Assembly: GCF_011387195.1 (NCBI RefSeq)
Contig: NZ_CP046919.1
Location: 310,001 to 374,000, forward strand
Length of the DNA: 64,000 nucleotides
Direction: 5' to 3'
Source: Streptococcus ruminicola
GTDB lineage: Bacteria; Bacillota; Bacilli; Lactobacillales; Streptococcaceae
Below, piece after piece: positions 28,201 to 36,886 of this stretch. The notes under the pieces are model-generated. The model did not search any database, was not told where the DNA came from, and saw nothing but the letters and a program-made list of their open reading frames with translations. How positions within the stretch are numbered: position 1 is the first letter of the stretch; every line of letters starts with the position of its first letter. The translations under genes and the position numbers were made by a program.

Positions 28201-28837
28201 GACTCTCAACCCCTCTCAATTTTTTGCGCAGGCGTTTGATGGTATCATCTGTCACACGTGTCTCGACGTCACTTTCATAGCCCCATACTTGACGCAAAAG
28301 GTCATCGCGCGATATTGCCTCCTCGCTATGTGACAACAAAACTTTCAAGAGTTCAAATTCTGTGTTCGTTAGCTTAATCATTTTTCCTTGATAACTAGCT
28401 GAGCGTTCTTTATCAGAAATCTCCAAGCCTTCATAAGTGAGTGGTTTATCTTCCTCATTAACACCATCTTTTACAACTGGTTGGCGCGCTAAAATAGCTT
28501 TGACGCGCAAGCTTAATTTCAAGGGTGAAAATGGTTTGGTAAAATAATCATCAACCCCAGCTGAAAAGCCCTTCACAAAATCATCATCACTATCACGCGC
28601 GGTTAAAAGAATAATAGGCACCTCAGAGCGTTTGCGCAACATAGCCGCAATATCAATACCACTTGTTCCTGGCATCATAACATCAAGAATAACCACATCC
28701 GCTTCTTCTTCCATAAAACGCAAAAGCAACTGGTCACCTGTTTCAAAGACTTCAACTTCTAAGCCTTGATCGCGCAAAAATGAGGCAATCAAATCACGAA
28801 TATTCTTCTCATCATCTGCTACATAAACCTTTGCCAT
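28145..28837 (-). CDS. OmpR-family response regulator
   Basis: A 230-residue regulator: receiver with Asp in VVILDVMMPGTSG (about residue 53) and Lys in YFTKPFSP (about 102), and a winged-helix domain ending DDTIKRLRKKLRGVESHVLIETVWGYGFKL. It partners the overlapping kinase. I could not match the pair to a named streptococcal system. Repeats resembling those before the PepSY gene lie just upstream of its promoter, which suggests autoregulation. Confidence 0.92.
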   Translation of the reverse strand: MAKVYVADDEKNIRDLIASFLRDQGLEVEVFETGDQLLLRFMEEEADVVILDVMMPGTSGIDIAAMLRKRSEVPIILLTARDSDDDFVKGFSAGVDDYFTKPFSPLKLSLRVKAILARQPVVKDGVNEEDKPLTYEGLEISDKERSASYQGKMIKLTNTEFELLKVLLSHSEEAISRDDLLRQVWGYESDVETRVTDDTIKRLRKKLRGVESHVLIETVWGYGFKLTKKD

Positions 28838-28870
28838 AGAACACCTCGACTTGCTTAATTTCTTACCTTC

Positions 28871-28932
28871 ATCATACCATAATTCCTCTCAAAAGCTCCA
28901 AAGCTAGCTAAACTTGCCACAAAAATCTTACA
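28871..28932 (-). promoter_or_regulatory. Promoter and candidate operator of the two-component operon
   Basis: A TATGAT -10 lies at 28876-28871 with no good -35. Upstream of it, TTGCCACA (28914-28921) and ATCTTACA (28925-28932) repeat with an 11-base period. On the minus strand these read TGTAAGAT then TGTGGCAA. Confidence 0.45.
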
Positions 28933-28952
28933 ATTTGAGACCCCGTTTTTCC

Positions 28953-28981
28953 TTGATTTCCCTGAAAAAGTAAAGTAGAAT
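28953..28981 (+). promoter_or_regulatory. Promoter of the P-type ATPase gene
   Basis: TTGATT at 28953-28958 and TAGAAT at 28976-28981 have a 17-base spacer. A strong AGGAG follows at 29029-29033. Confidence 0.6.
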
Positions 28982-29105
28982 TACCCTGACCTAGTAAGAA
29001 TTATTAGATTTTTTTAGTATTAGATTTCAGGAGATAGCAAATAAGATTTCTGGCTTATCAATCAAAGAGGTTGAAGAACGCCTAAAAAATGGTCAAAATA
29101 ATAAA

Positions 29106-31385
29106 ATGGTTGACGAAAATGCGGCAACAACAAGCTCTATCATTCGCCAAAATATTTTCACCTACTTCAATTTAATCTTTGCCATTATCAGCCTATTATT
29201 GATTATCGCTGGTTCTTTTAAAAGTTTAACTTTTTTACCTGTTATCATCATTAACATTATCATCGGAATCGCTCAACAACTGCGCTCTAAAAAAGTATTA
29301 GACCAGCTGAATGTCATTTCAAAATCATCCTACCAAGTTATCAGAGATGGTAAATACCAATCTGTCCCTATTGATGAATTGGTGCTTGATGACATCATTT
29401 TACTAGATGAAGGAAGGCAAATTCCTGCCGATGCCACTTTAGTCGACGGGAAAGTATCCGTCAACGAATCTCTTCTAACAGGTGAAGAAGATGAAATTGA
29501 AAAAGTAATCGGTAGTGATTTAAAATCAGGTAGCTCTATTATCTCAGGAAAATGCCTCGCAAAACTAACCGCAGTCGGAAACGATTCATATGCCGCCAAG
29601 CTAACGCAAAAAGCTAAAGAAGTCAAACACAAAAAAACAGATATGATTCGTGCTATCGAAGGCATCATCAAATTTGCTGGAATTATCATTATTCCTATCG
29701 GCATTACCTTATTTAGCCAGTCGTTATTTTTAAATCACAAAACGTTTAGCGACAGTATTGTCTCAACAGTCGGTGCTTTGATTGGGATGATTCCTGAAGG
29801 GCTTTATTTACTGGTAACTGTTGCTCTTGCTATCAGTGCAATGAAATTAGCTAGAAAAAAAGTTTTGTTACACGACATGAAAAGCATTGAATCTTTAGCT
29901 CGTGTTGACATTTTATGCGTGGATAAGACAGGAACCATCACAGCCAATAAAATGACCGTAACAGACCTTATCTTACCTGAGCATGTCGCACAAAAAGATT
30001 TAACCATTAACCAAGAAATTCTTTCTAAATACATCAATACTATCCCTGATTCTAATATTACAATGTTGGCTTTGCGAGAATATTTCACCTCGAAAGAAGC
30101 TTTTAAAAATGCTGAAGCAACTCCATTCTCATCCAAAGTCAAATATTCTCAAATCAAAACAGAAAATGCCACTTATCGTTTAGGAGCTCCAGATATCTTA
30201 CTAAATCAGGACATGCTAGAAGTCAATCAAGCCAAACTCACTCAATATGCCTCAGACGGTAAACGCATCTTAGCTTTAGTTGAAATGACCAAAGACCATG
30301 CAGTACCACTTCTATTTGTAGCTATAAAAAATGATATCCGAGCAAACGCTAAAGAAATTTTTTCATTCTTCAATGAAAACGACGTTGCCATTAAAGTCAT
30401 ATCTGGTGATAACCCTCTAACCGTTTCAAAAATTGCTAATCAAGCAGGGATTTTAGATTCAGAAAACTACATCGATGCCAGTACTTTAAAAACTAAGGAA
30501 GACATTGAAAAAGCTGCGTTAAGTCATACTATTTTTGGACGAGTGACTCCCGAACAAAAAAAAGTTTTGGTGCTTGCCTTCAAAAAGAACAAATACAAAG
30601 TCGCAATGACTGGAGACGGTGTCAATGATATCTTAGCGATGAAAGAAGCTGATTGCTCAATTGCAATGGGAAGTGGTAGCGAAGCAGCTCGTCAAGCAGC
30701 CCAGGTGGTCTTGCTTGATTCAGATTTTTCAAAAATGAAAGATATTGTCTCTCAAGGTCGCCAAATTATTAACAACATCACTCGTTCAGCAACCTTATTC
30801 TTATACAAGAATATCTTTTCAATGTTGCTAGCTATCTTTTCAATCATTACGATTTTTACTTATCCCCTTGCTCCTACTCAAGTCTCTCTCATCTCAATGT
30901 TCAATATCGGGATTCCAGCATTCTTACTGTCATTAGAAACAAACACTGTCAAGAAAAATCAGAACTTCCTAAAAGAAACTATTCTGACAGCTCTTCCAGC
31001 TTCGCTCACTTCATTTTCAGCCATTGCTTGCTTGGTTGTATTCGGTCAATTGTTTGACATTCCACAAAACGATATCGGTATCGCCAGCACTTACCTGCTC
31101 GCCGTTGTTGGTTTCTTGATTTTGAGAAATGTTTCAAGACCTCTCAACAAGTATAAGATTTCTATTTTTATCACTTGCTTTGCTGGTTTCATTATTTGTA
31201 GTCTTATTCCATCGCTACGCTCACTATTCATGCTAAATGAATTCAGCAATGAAAGCATGGTGCTTTGCCTCATTTTTGCTCTTGCTGAAGTAACCGTGAT
31301 GAGAAGCTTGACTTTCTTATTTGAAAATATCCCGAGCGCTCTTTCGAAATGCCGATTAGCCATTCAAAAACTGTTCGCGGATTAA
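29106..31385 (+). CDS. Cation-transporting P-type ATPase (start codon apparently damaged)
   Basis: A P-type ATPase of 759 residues counted from the first ATG. It has the actuator loop motif LTGEED, the phosphorylation motif CVDKTGTITANKMTV (about residue 272), the hinge GDGVNDILAMKEADCSIAM (about 505) and about eight membrane segments; it resembles CtpE-like calcium or magnesium ATPases. The coding frame clearly extends upstream of the first ATG (ISGLSIKEVEERLKNGQ is family-like). At the expected position seven bases after AGGAG (29029-29033) the sequence is AAATAAG, not AAATGAAG, as if one G was lost. The ATG at 29106 has no ribosome-binding site. The ion is not determinable. Confidence 0.85.
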   Translation: MVDENAATTSSIIRQNIFTYFNLIFAIISLLLIIAGSFKSLTFLPVIIINIIIGIAQQLRSKKVLDQLNVISKSSYQVIRDGKYQSVPIDELVLDDIILLDEGRQIPADATLVDGKVSVNESLLTGEEDEIEKVIGSDLKSGSSIISGKCLAKLTAVGNDSYAAKLTQKAKEVKHKKTDMIRAIEGIIKFAGIIIIPIGITLFSQSLFLNHKTFSDSIVSTVGALIGMIPEGLYLLVTVALAISAMKLARKKVLLHDMKSIESLARVDILCVDKTGTITANKMTVTDLILPEHVAQKDLTINQEILSKYINTIPDSNITMLALREYFTSKEAFKNAEATPFSSKVKYSQIKTENATYRLGAPDILLNQDMLEVNQAKLTQYASDGKRILALVEMTKDHAVPLLFVAIKNDIRANAKEIFSFFNENDVAIKVISGDNPLTVSKIANQAGILDSENYIDASTLKTKEDIEKAALSHTIFGRVTPEQKKVLVLAFKKNKYKVAMTGDGVNDILAMKEADCSIAMGSGSEAARQAAQVVLLDSDFSKMKDIVSQGRQIINNITRSATLFLYKNIFSMLLAIFSIITIFTYPLAPTQVSLISMFNIGIPAFLLSLETNTVKKNQNFLKETILTALPASLTSFSAIACLVVFGQLFDIPQNDIGIASTYLLAVVGFLILRNVSRPLNKYKISIFITCFAGFIICSLIPSLRSLFMLNEFSNESMVLCLIFALAEVTVMRSLTFLFENIPSALSKCRLAIQKLFAD

Positions 31386-31387
31386 TC

Positions 31388-32263
31388 CTACGAACAATTG
31401 CGCAAATCTTTTCGAAATCTTCGAATCAGTTGTTTTACCATTTGATAGCTGCTACGCCCTTGTCTGGCGTAGTGGCCTTTTTTATTAAAATAGCTGCGCT
31501 CCCAATCTGTGTGACGACGGCGCTTAATCCAGAGCGGTGCTAGAAATGCATTGCCTTGATTGGCTAAAATGCGCTTACGAAAAAGTGGGTCATGACGTTT
31601 TATCGCTGCAACGTCAAGTTCATAGTGTCTCTGGTCGTTATGATTGGCATAGTTAAAACTAGCTCCGTTAATAATACCATTATGAGTCTGACCTTGCGGG
31701 TCGATTTCATTAGCAAAATGCCCCCTACTATCTAAGATAAATTCTGTGTGAAAAGCCAGCAAAATTTTTAGATTAATTGGCAGCTCAAATCCTAAAATGG
31801 CACGTTTGGGTGCTTTGTTATGGAGCCTAGCTGATTCTGTCAAATCAAAATCAAATCGCCTCCGCCAAAACCGTCGCTCTTTTTTATCTTTTAAGTAAGC
31901 TAGCATCGATTGCCAATCTGACTTAGCAGGAAATTCTTCTCTGACCCACTGAGCTTGGTAAGCAGAAATCACATAGCGACATTGATGCACTTGGTGCGCT
32001 AATAAATTGTCCTCAGCCATGCTCTCTCCTGGGTAAGCCACTTGAACAAGTCTTGCTAACTCACTCCAAAAAGGGTGATTGGGCGTGAGGTTATCCGAAA
32101 ATTGATTTAAAAGCTTACGAGTCTGGGCAATCTCGCCAGATAATTCTTCTGGCATTTCTAAGATGTCCATTAATTCTTGTAGTACAAGTCGTGCTTTGTC
32201 ACTTGTGCTTGCAGCTTTGCTATTTTCCCAAAAGTAGAAAAAGTCTTTATCTCCGATTTTCAT
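31388..32263 (-). CDS. Conserved streptococcal protein, DUF3114-like
   Basis: A 291-residue soluble, basic protein with no signal peptide. A central block, LGFELPINLKILLAFHTEFILDSRGHFANEIDPQGQ (about residues 165-200) followed by NGIINGASFNYAN, matches my recollection of the DUF3114 family, but I could not verify it. The C-terminus is rich in Arg and Lys. No catalytic motif is recognised. It converges on the P-type ATPase with only two bases between the stops, and the ATPase terminator lies inside its 3' coding region. Confidence 0.7.
   Translation of the reverse strand: MKIGDKDFFYFWENSKAASTSDKARLVLQELMDILEMPEELSGEIAQTRKLLNQFSDNLTPNHPFWSELARLVQVAYPGESMAEDNLLAHQVHQCRYVISAYQAQWVREEFPAKSDWQSMLAYLKDKKERRFWRRRFDFDLTESARLHNKAPKRAILGFELPINLKILLAFHTEFILDSRGHFANEIDPQGQTHNGIINGASFNYANHNDQRHYELDVAAIKRHDPLFRKRILANQGNAFLAPLWIKRRRHTDWERSYFNKKGHYARQGRSSYQMVKQLIRRFRKDLRNCS
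31448..31484 (+). terminator. Terminator of the P-type ATPase, inside the convergent gene
   Basis: GCTGCTACGCC and GGCGTAGTGGC pair over 11 positions (two G-U) around a seven-base loop and are followed by CTTTTTTATT. It lies about 60 bases past the ATPase stop, antisense to the last part of the convergent gene. Confidence 0.7.
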
Positions 32264-32344
32264 AGGTCAATTATAGCACATTACAGCGCTAACACCTTTT
32301 TTAAAGGGGCTTATGATAAAATAGTTATAGATGAAGGGGAATTT

Positions 32345-32860
32345 ATGAAGACATTAACTGAAGAGGCCTTTGCCCGCACTTTAAAAGACATTATGCAGGA
32401 AAAATCCTTTGACAAAGTAACTGTGACAGAGTTGGTTCAGCGCATGCATGTCAATCGTCAAACCTTTTACTATCATTTCAATGATTTGTATGACCTGCTT
32501 GAAAAGATATATATTTCAGATGGTGAGCAAATGATTGGTGATAACCGAACAGACGATTCTTGGGAAAAAGGCATGCTTGCGATTTTTCAATACATTTTAG
32601 CCAACAAAGCGTTTGTCTGCAACACCTATTATTCTATCAATCGTAATTATTTGGAGCATTTTTTATATGACCGAGCTTATGACTTAATCAAACCAGTCCT
32701 AAAAGCCAAAAATCCTGACTTAAGTGCCAGTGAACTTGATTTTAGGGTTCATTTTTGCAAATATGGCTTGGTTGGTTTTATCCTTGATTGGATTGATTCA
32801 GGATTACAAGAAAATCCTGATACCTTAGCCAAGCGTATTTATCAACTTTTGAATCACTAG
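32345..32860 (+). CDS. TetR-family regulator (DhaS-like)
   Basis: A 171-residue regulator with a TetR helix-turn-helix (KVTVTELVQRMHVNRQTFYYHFNDLYDLLEKIY, about residues 25-57) and the short C-terminal domain of the DhaS-like subgroup. A perfect dyad separates it from the oleate hydratase gene 110 bases downstream on the same strand. Control of that gene, and possibly sensing of fatty acids, is inferred from position. Confidence 0.88.
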   Translation: MKTLTEEAFARTLKDIMQEKSFDKVTVTELVQRMHVNRQTFYYHFNDLYDLLEKIYISDGEQMIGDNRTDDSWEKGMLAIFQYILANKAFVCNTYYSINRNYLEHFLYDRAYDLIKPVLKAKNPDLSASELDFRVHFCKYGLVGFILDWIDSGLQENPDTLAKRIYQLLNH

Positions 32861-32886
32861 ACAAAGTCAGCTAAGTGTCAAAAATT

Positions 32887-32910
32887 TAGACAGGAAAGAT
32901 TTCCTGTCTA
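32887..32910. promoter_or_regulatory. Perfect 11-bp dyad between the TetR gene and oleate hydratase
   Basis: TAGACAGGAAA (32887-32897) and TTTCCTGTCTA (32900-32910) are perfect inverse repeats two bases apart, followed by TTTTATTTT. It can act as a terminator of the TetR gene, as a TetR-type operator, or both. A cre-like sequence with two mismatches follows at 32925-32938. Confidence 0.55.
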
Positions 32911-32970
32911 TTTTATTTTCTCAAAGAAAGCGTTTTAATAAAGGTGATTTTAACAAAGGAGTTGACATGT

Positions 32971-34740
32971 ATGTATTATTCAAATGGTAATTATGAAGCA
33001 TTTGCTCGTCCTAAAAAACCTGAAAACGTCGATGGCAAATCAGCCTATATTGTCGGAAGTGGCTTAGCAGCTCTTTCTACAGCAGTCTTTCTTGTCCGTG
33101 ATGCCCAAATGCCTGGCGATCACATTCATATTCTAGAAGAATTGAGTCTTCCCGGTGGTAGCATGGATGGTATCAAAAACGATCGCTTAGGCTATATTAT
33201 TCGTGGCGGTCGTGAAATGGAACCTCACTTTGAAGTGCTCTGGGACTTATTCCGCTCCATTCCTTCCCTTGAAAATCCAGACCATTCAATCTTGGATGAA
33301 TTCTACTGGCTCAACAAAGAAGACCCTTGTTATGCCAAGACACGCATCATTTGCAATCGTGGTAAAGCTCTTCCTAACGATGGTCAACTAACCCTTTCTG
33401 AAAAAGCTATCAAGGAAATTATTGATTTGATTTTGATGCCTGAAAGCAAACTGGAAAATGTTCAAATCGACCAAGTTTTTGATGACGAATTTTTCAATTC
33501 TAATTTCTGGCTCTACTGGTGTACAATGTTTGCCTTTGAACCTTGGTCAAGTGCCATGGAAATGCGTCGTTATCTCATGCGCTTTATTCAACACGTTGGT
33601 TGCCTAAAAAATCTTTCTTCTCTTCGCTTCACCAAATACAACCAATACGAATCTTTGATTTTACCAATCGTCCACTACTTATCTGAACATGGTGTTGATT
33701 TTAGTTATGATACTACCGTGACAAATATTTTAGTTAACCGCAAAGGCAATAAAAAAGTGGCAAGCAAGCTTGAATTCACAAAAGCAGGTCAAGCAAAAGA
33801 GCTCTTTTTAAGTGAAAATGATTTGGTCTTTGTCACAAATGGTTCAATCACCGAAAGCACAACTTATGGTGACAACGACCACCCAGCCCCAGTTAAACAC
33901 GAATTAGGTGCTAGCTGGGAACTCTGGCAAAAATTGGCTGCCCAAGATGAAAGTTTTGGTCACCCAGAAAAATTCTGCCAAAACATTCCAGATGCTAACT
34001 GGACTATCTCAGCTACCATCACTTTCAAGGACAAACGTATCGCACCTTACATCGAAGCCGTTAACCACAAAGACCCATACAGTGGCTCAATCGTAACCAG
34101 CGGTCCAACAAGCATTAAAGATTCTAACTGGCTCCTTGGCTATTCTATCAGCCGTCAACCGCATTTCAAAGTTCAAAAAGATAATGAACTGGTCGTTTGG
34201 CTTTACCCTCTTTACACAGACCGTAAGGGAAATTACATTGCAAAACGCCCTGATGAATGTACTGGTAAAGAACTTTGCCAAGAATGGCTCTACCACATGG
34301 GAGTCCCTGAAACTGAAATTGCAGAAATTGCTGACACTGCTTCAACTATTCCTTGCCACATGCCTTACATCACTACTTACTTCATGCCACGTAGCTTGAA
34401 TGACCGTCCATTAGTAGTACCAAAAGATAGTCAAAACTTAGCCTTTATTGGTAACTATGCCGAAACACCTCGTGACACTGTCTTTACTACAGAATACTCT
34501 GTCAGAACCGCTATGGAAGCCGTCTACACACTACTTGATGTTGACCGCGGTGTACCTGAAGTCTTCGCTTCTGCCTTTGATGTTCGCATGCTACTCAATG
34601 CCCTTTACTATCTCAATGACAAAAAATCACTAACAGAAATTGATATTCCTTGGGCAGAAAAAGCCGTCCTCAAAGAAGCTCTTAAGAAAGTTCACGGCAC
34701 TTATATCGAAGAATTACTCAAAGAATACCACTTGTTATAA
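32971..34740 (+). CDS. ohyA: Oleate hydratase
   Basis: An FAD enzyme that adds water across the cis-9 double bond of unsaturated fatty acids, giving 10-hydroxystearate from oleate. This detoxifies host fatty acids, and in S. pyogenes the protein was called the 67-kDa myosin-cross-reactive antigen. From ATG 32971, nine bases behind AAAGGAG, it has 589 residues, the family's usual length. It shows the Rossmann start [21 protein letters not shown], the conserved [17 protein letters not shown] (about residue 76) and the C-terminal [28 protein letters not shown]. Confidence 0.96.
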   Translation: MYYSNGNYEAFARPKKPENVDGKSAYIVGSGLAALSTAVFLVRDAQMPGDHIHILEELSLPGGSMDGIKNDRLGYIIRGGREMEPHFEVLWDLFRSIPSLENPDHSILDEFYWLNKEDPCYAKTRIICNRGKALPNDGQLTLSEKAIKEIIDLILMPESKLENVQIDQVFDDEFFNSNFWLYWCTMFAFEPWSSAMEMRRYLMRFIQHVGCLKNLSSLRFTKYNQYESLILPIVHYLSEHGVDFSYDTTVTNILVNRKGNKKVASKLEFTKAGQAKELFLSENDLVFVTNGSITESTTYGDNDHPAPVKHELGASWELWQKLAAQDESFGHPEKFCQNIPDANWTISATITFKDKRIAPYIEAVNHKDPYSGSIVTSGPTSIKDSNWLLGYSISRQPHFKVQKDNELVVWLYPLYTDRKGNYIAKRPDECTGKELCQEWLYHMGVPETEIAEIADTASTIPCHMPYITTYFMPRSLNDRPLVVPKDSQNLAFIGNYAETPRDTVFTTEYSVRTAMEAVYTLLDVDRGVPEVFASAFDVRMLLNALYYLNDKKSLTEIDIPWAEKAVLKEALKKVHGTYIEELLKEYHLL

Positions 34741-34766
34741 TCATCCATAATAAAGTTTTTATCACT

Positions 34767-34798
34767 AAAATAGCCCCTCGATTGAGGAGCTATTTTTT
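34767..34798. terminator. Bidirectional terminator between oleate hydratase and the pectate lyase pseudogene
   Basis: AAAATAGC-CCTC and GAGG-GCTATTTT pair with one bulge around GATT; a T6 run follows on the plus strand. Confidence 0.82.
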
Positions 34799-34822
34799 AG
34801 ATTTTCACAATGCTATGCCAGA

Positions 34823-36723
34823 TCAATAAATATTAAAGCCAATTTTGCCAGGAATTTTATTAGCTTGGCAGTTAGAAATAATACTATTTTTAGTATTTTC
34901 AACTGACTTGCGAATAGCTGATTGACTGCCAGATGATGGTGTTGTGACAGAACGGCCACTTGGTAATTTATCACCACTCTTACCAGCAAAGCCTTGAACA
35001 GCAGACCATGCTTTAATGGTCAATGGTTGAATGTAATAGTTGTAGCCATTATCAAATGCCACACAGTGGTCTAAATAAGCTGTAACGGAACTGTTGTTAT
35101 TATCAAAACCTTTTTTAGCTTCATCAAAAGCAAGACAGTATGACAATTTACGTGTCACACTTGATTTTGAATTGACAGAACCAAGTTTAAAGCCATTTGG
35201 ATTACCGTCAAATGAATTGCCAGTCCAAGCTGAAAGGCTAATCGTACCAGCATCAGTCTTGATGAAGTTTCCAGATGGCAAAGCAAATTTACCTTTGGCA
35301 TAATTTGAAGCAAATGAGCCATCCTTAGCTTTGATGAGTTGAACCAGATGAAGATTTTCATCTAAAGCTTTTTTGTGGTCAAAATCATATTTTCCAGTAA
35401 AGACATCAGGATTACCATTATTCCAAACTGCACAATTAGTATAAGTAATATCCGGTGTCACATCCCCTGCTTTATCAAAGGAATCCCAACCATCATCAGA
35501 ATTATCCCAAGCATAACAATAAGTAAAAGTATTGCCGCTACCTGCACCGAGTTTTGGTGCAAAGCCGTCAGCATTTCCGCCGCGAGTGTAAACATCGCAG
35601 TTACGGTAGCTGTAAACCGCTTCAATCGTATTACGATAAGCACCAGCTGTTACTTGCAAACCAGCATCGTTATTATATCTAACAATACAATTTGAAACCT
35701 TGTTATTACCAGCAGATTTTCCCTTAATTTGGATACCGTTATCTGGCGCATGCTCAATAATCAGATTTTGAAGAGTGTAGTTTGAGCCAGAAATCCTGAC
35801 ACCAACTGCCGCATCTGATGAAGCTTTACCGATGTATTTTGCCATAAAGTTTGAAAAATCAAGCTCTGGGTAAGAGCCATCCGCATTTTGCACACCGATG
35901 ATTTGAACGTTAGCATTTGCTTTAGACAAAGCAATTTGCCCGTCACAAGCAATCTTGTTTCCCTTCACATAAACCTTTCCGCCACCAGCTTTTTCAACTT
36001 TTGAAATAGCAGAGCGAAGATCGTTGTAAGTTGATACTGTCGCACCATTTGAAGCTGCTAATGAAGAGGAGATTAAGCTTTCATCAGCACTTTCTGTTTG
36101 GGACAAATCAACTTCAGTTGTCTCACTTGAACTGCTAGTAACATCACTTGATTGGCTTTCTGAAACGGCATCATCAGATGACGTTGATTCCACCTGAATA
36201 CTAAATAAATCAAGGTCAGCATCTTTAGCATATAAATAAAGCTCACCAGCTTCACCTGAATAAGTGTAAGTTACTTCACTGGCTTGCACACCTGCAGTCA
36301 GATTGGTTAGGTCTTGACCTTGGCTATCAGCTAAAACGAGATGACCCTCATCAGTCTGTGAAGCACTTTTCAAAACGACTTTAATCACATCGTTATCTGA
36401 TACTGAAAATTTCAACGAAGCTTTATCCTTACTACCTGTAGCATTTAACTGCAAGGCAGATGTATAATTACTTTCTGAAATATAGCTTTTTCTGCTTTAA
36501 TGGACAATGATGACTCTTCATTTGCTAATAAAGTCAACCCATCAATCTTTTTTTCAGACTTTAGCTGACCTAAATCTTTAAATGAAGAATCACTAAAATT
36601 CCAAGCTACCGAAGAATCGGCTTTAACAATCACTGGACCAGGTCCTAAATGAGACAAAAGCGTAGCTAATGCTATTAAAAGACCAAAGCCAAGCGACAAA
36701 AAAAGTTGCTTAAAGTTTCGCAT
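34823..36723 (-). pseudogene. Secreted PL9-type pectate lyase, frameshifted
   Basis: Two leftward frames together make one secreted polysaccharide lyase of about 633 residues. Bases 36445-36723 encode a signal peptide (MRNFKQLFLSLGFGLLIALA, cleavage near KAD) and the start of a carbohydrate-binding-like domain (SVAWNFSDSSFKDLG). Bases 34823-36454 continue that domain, then a Ser-rich linker and a parallel beta-helix. The helix carries NGIQIKGKSAGNNKVSNC, GGNADGFAPK and DNSDDGWDSFD, which match family 9 pectate lyases and their calcium-binding acidic cluster. The frames join near 36477-36481, where one base is missing (or two are extra). Unless this is a sequencing error, only a 92-residue fragment is secreted. 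The Shine-Dalgarno is strong. Confidence 0.85.
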
Positions 36724-36744
36724 ATTTTAACTCCCCCCCTTTTT

Positions 36745-36758
36745 TGCGAACGCTTTCT
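36745..36758. promoter_or_regulatory. cre-like site upstream of the pectate lyase
   Basis: TGCGAACGCTTTCT matches the CcpA consensus TGWAARCGYTWNCW with two mismatches and lies 22 bases upstream of the pectate lyase ATG. Carbon repression of a pectinolytic gene would make sense, but this is a weak site. Confidence 0.35.
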
Positions 36759-36829
36759 TTATTTTAACATTTCATTTTAGCATTCTTAGTTTTTTGCAAA
36801 TCTGGAAAAATCATCCGTTAAAAAGACAC

Positions 36830-36859
36830 AAAAAGAAGCCCCGCAGGACTTCTTTTTTA
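36830..36859 (-). terminator. Terminator of thrS
   Basis: Read leftward, AAGAAGTCC and GGGCTTCTT pair around TGCG and end in T5. Confidence 0.8.
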
Positions 36860-36886
36860 CCGAATTTATTATGCAAATATAAGGAA

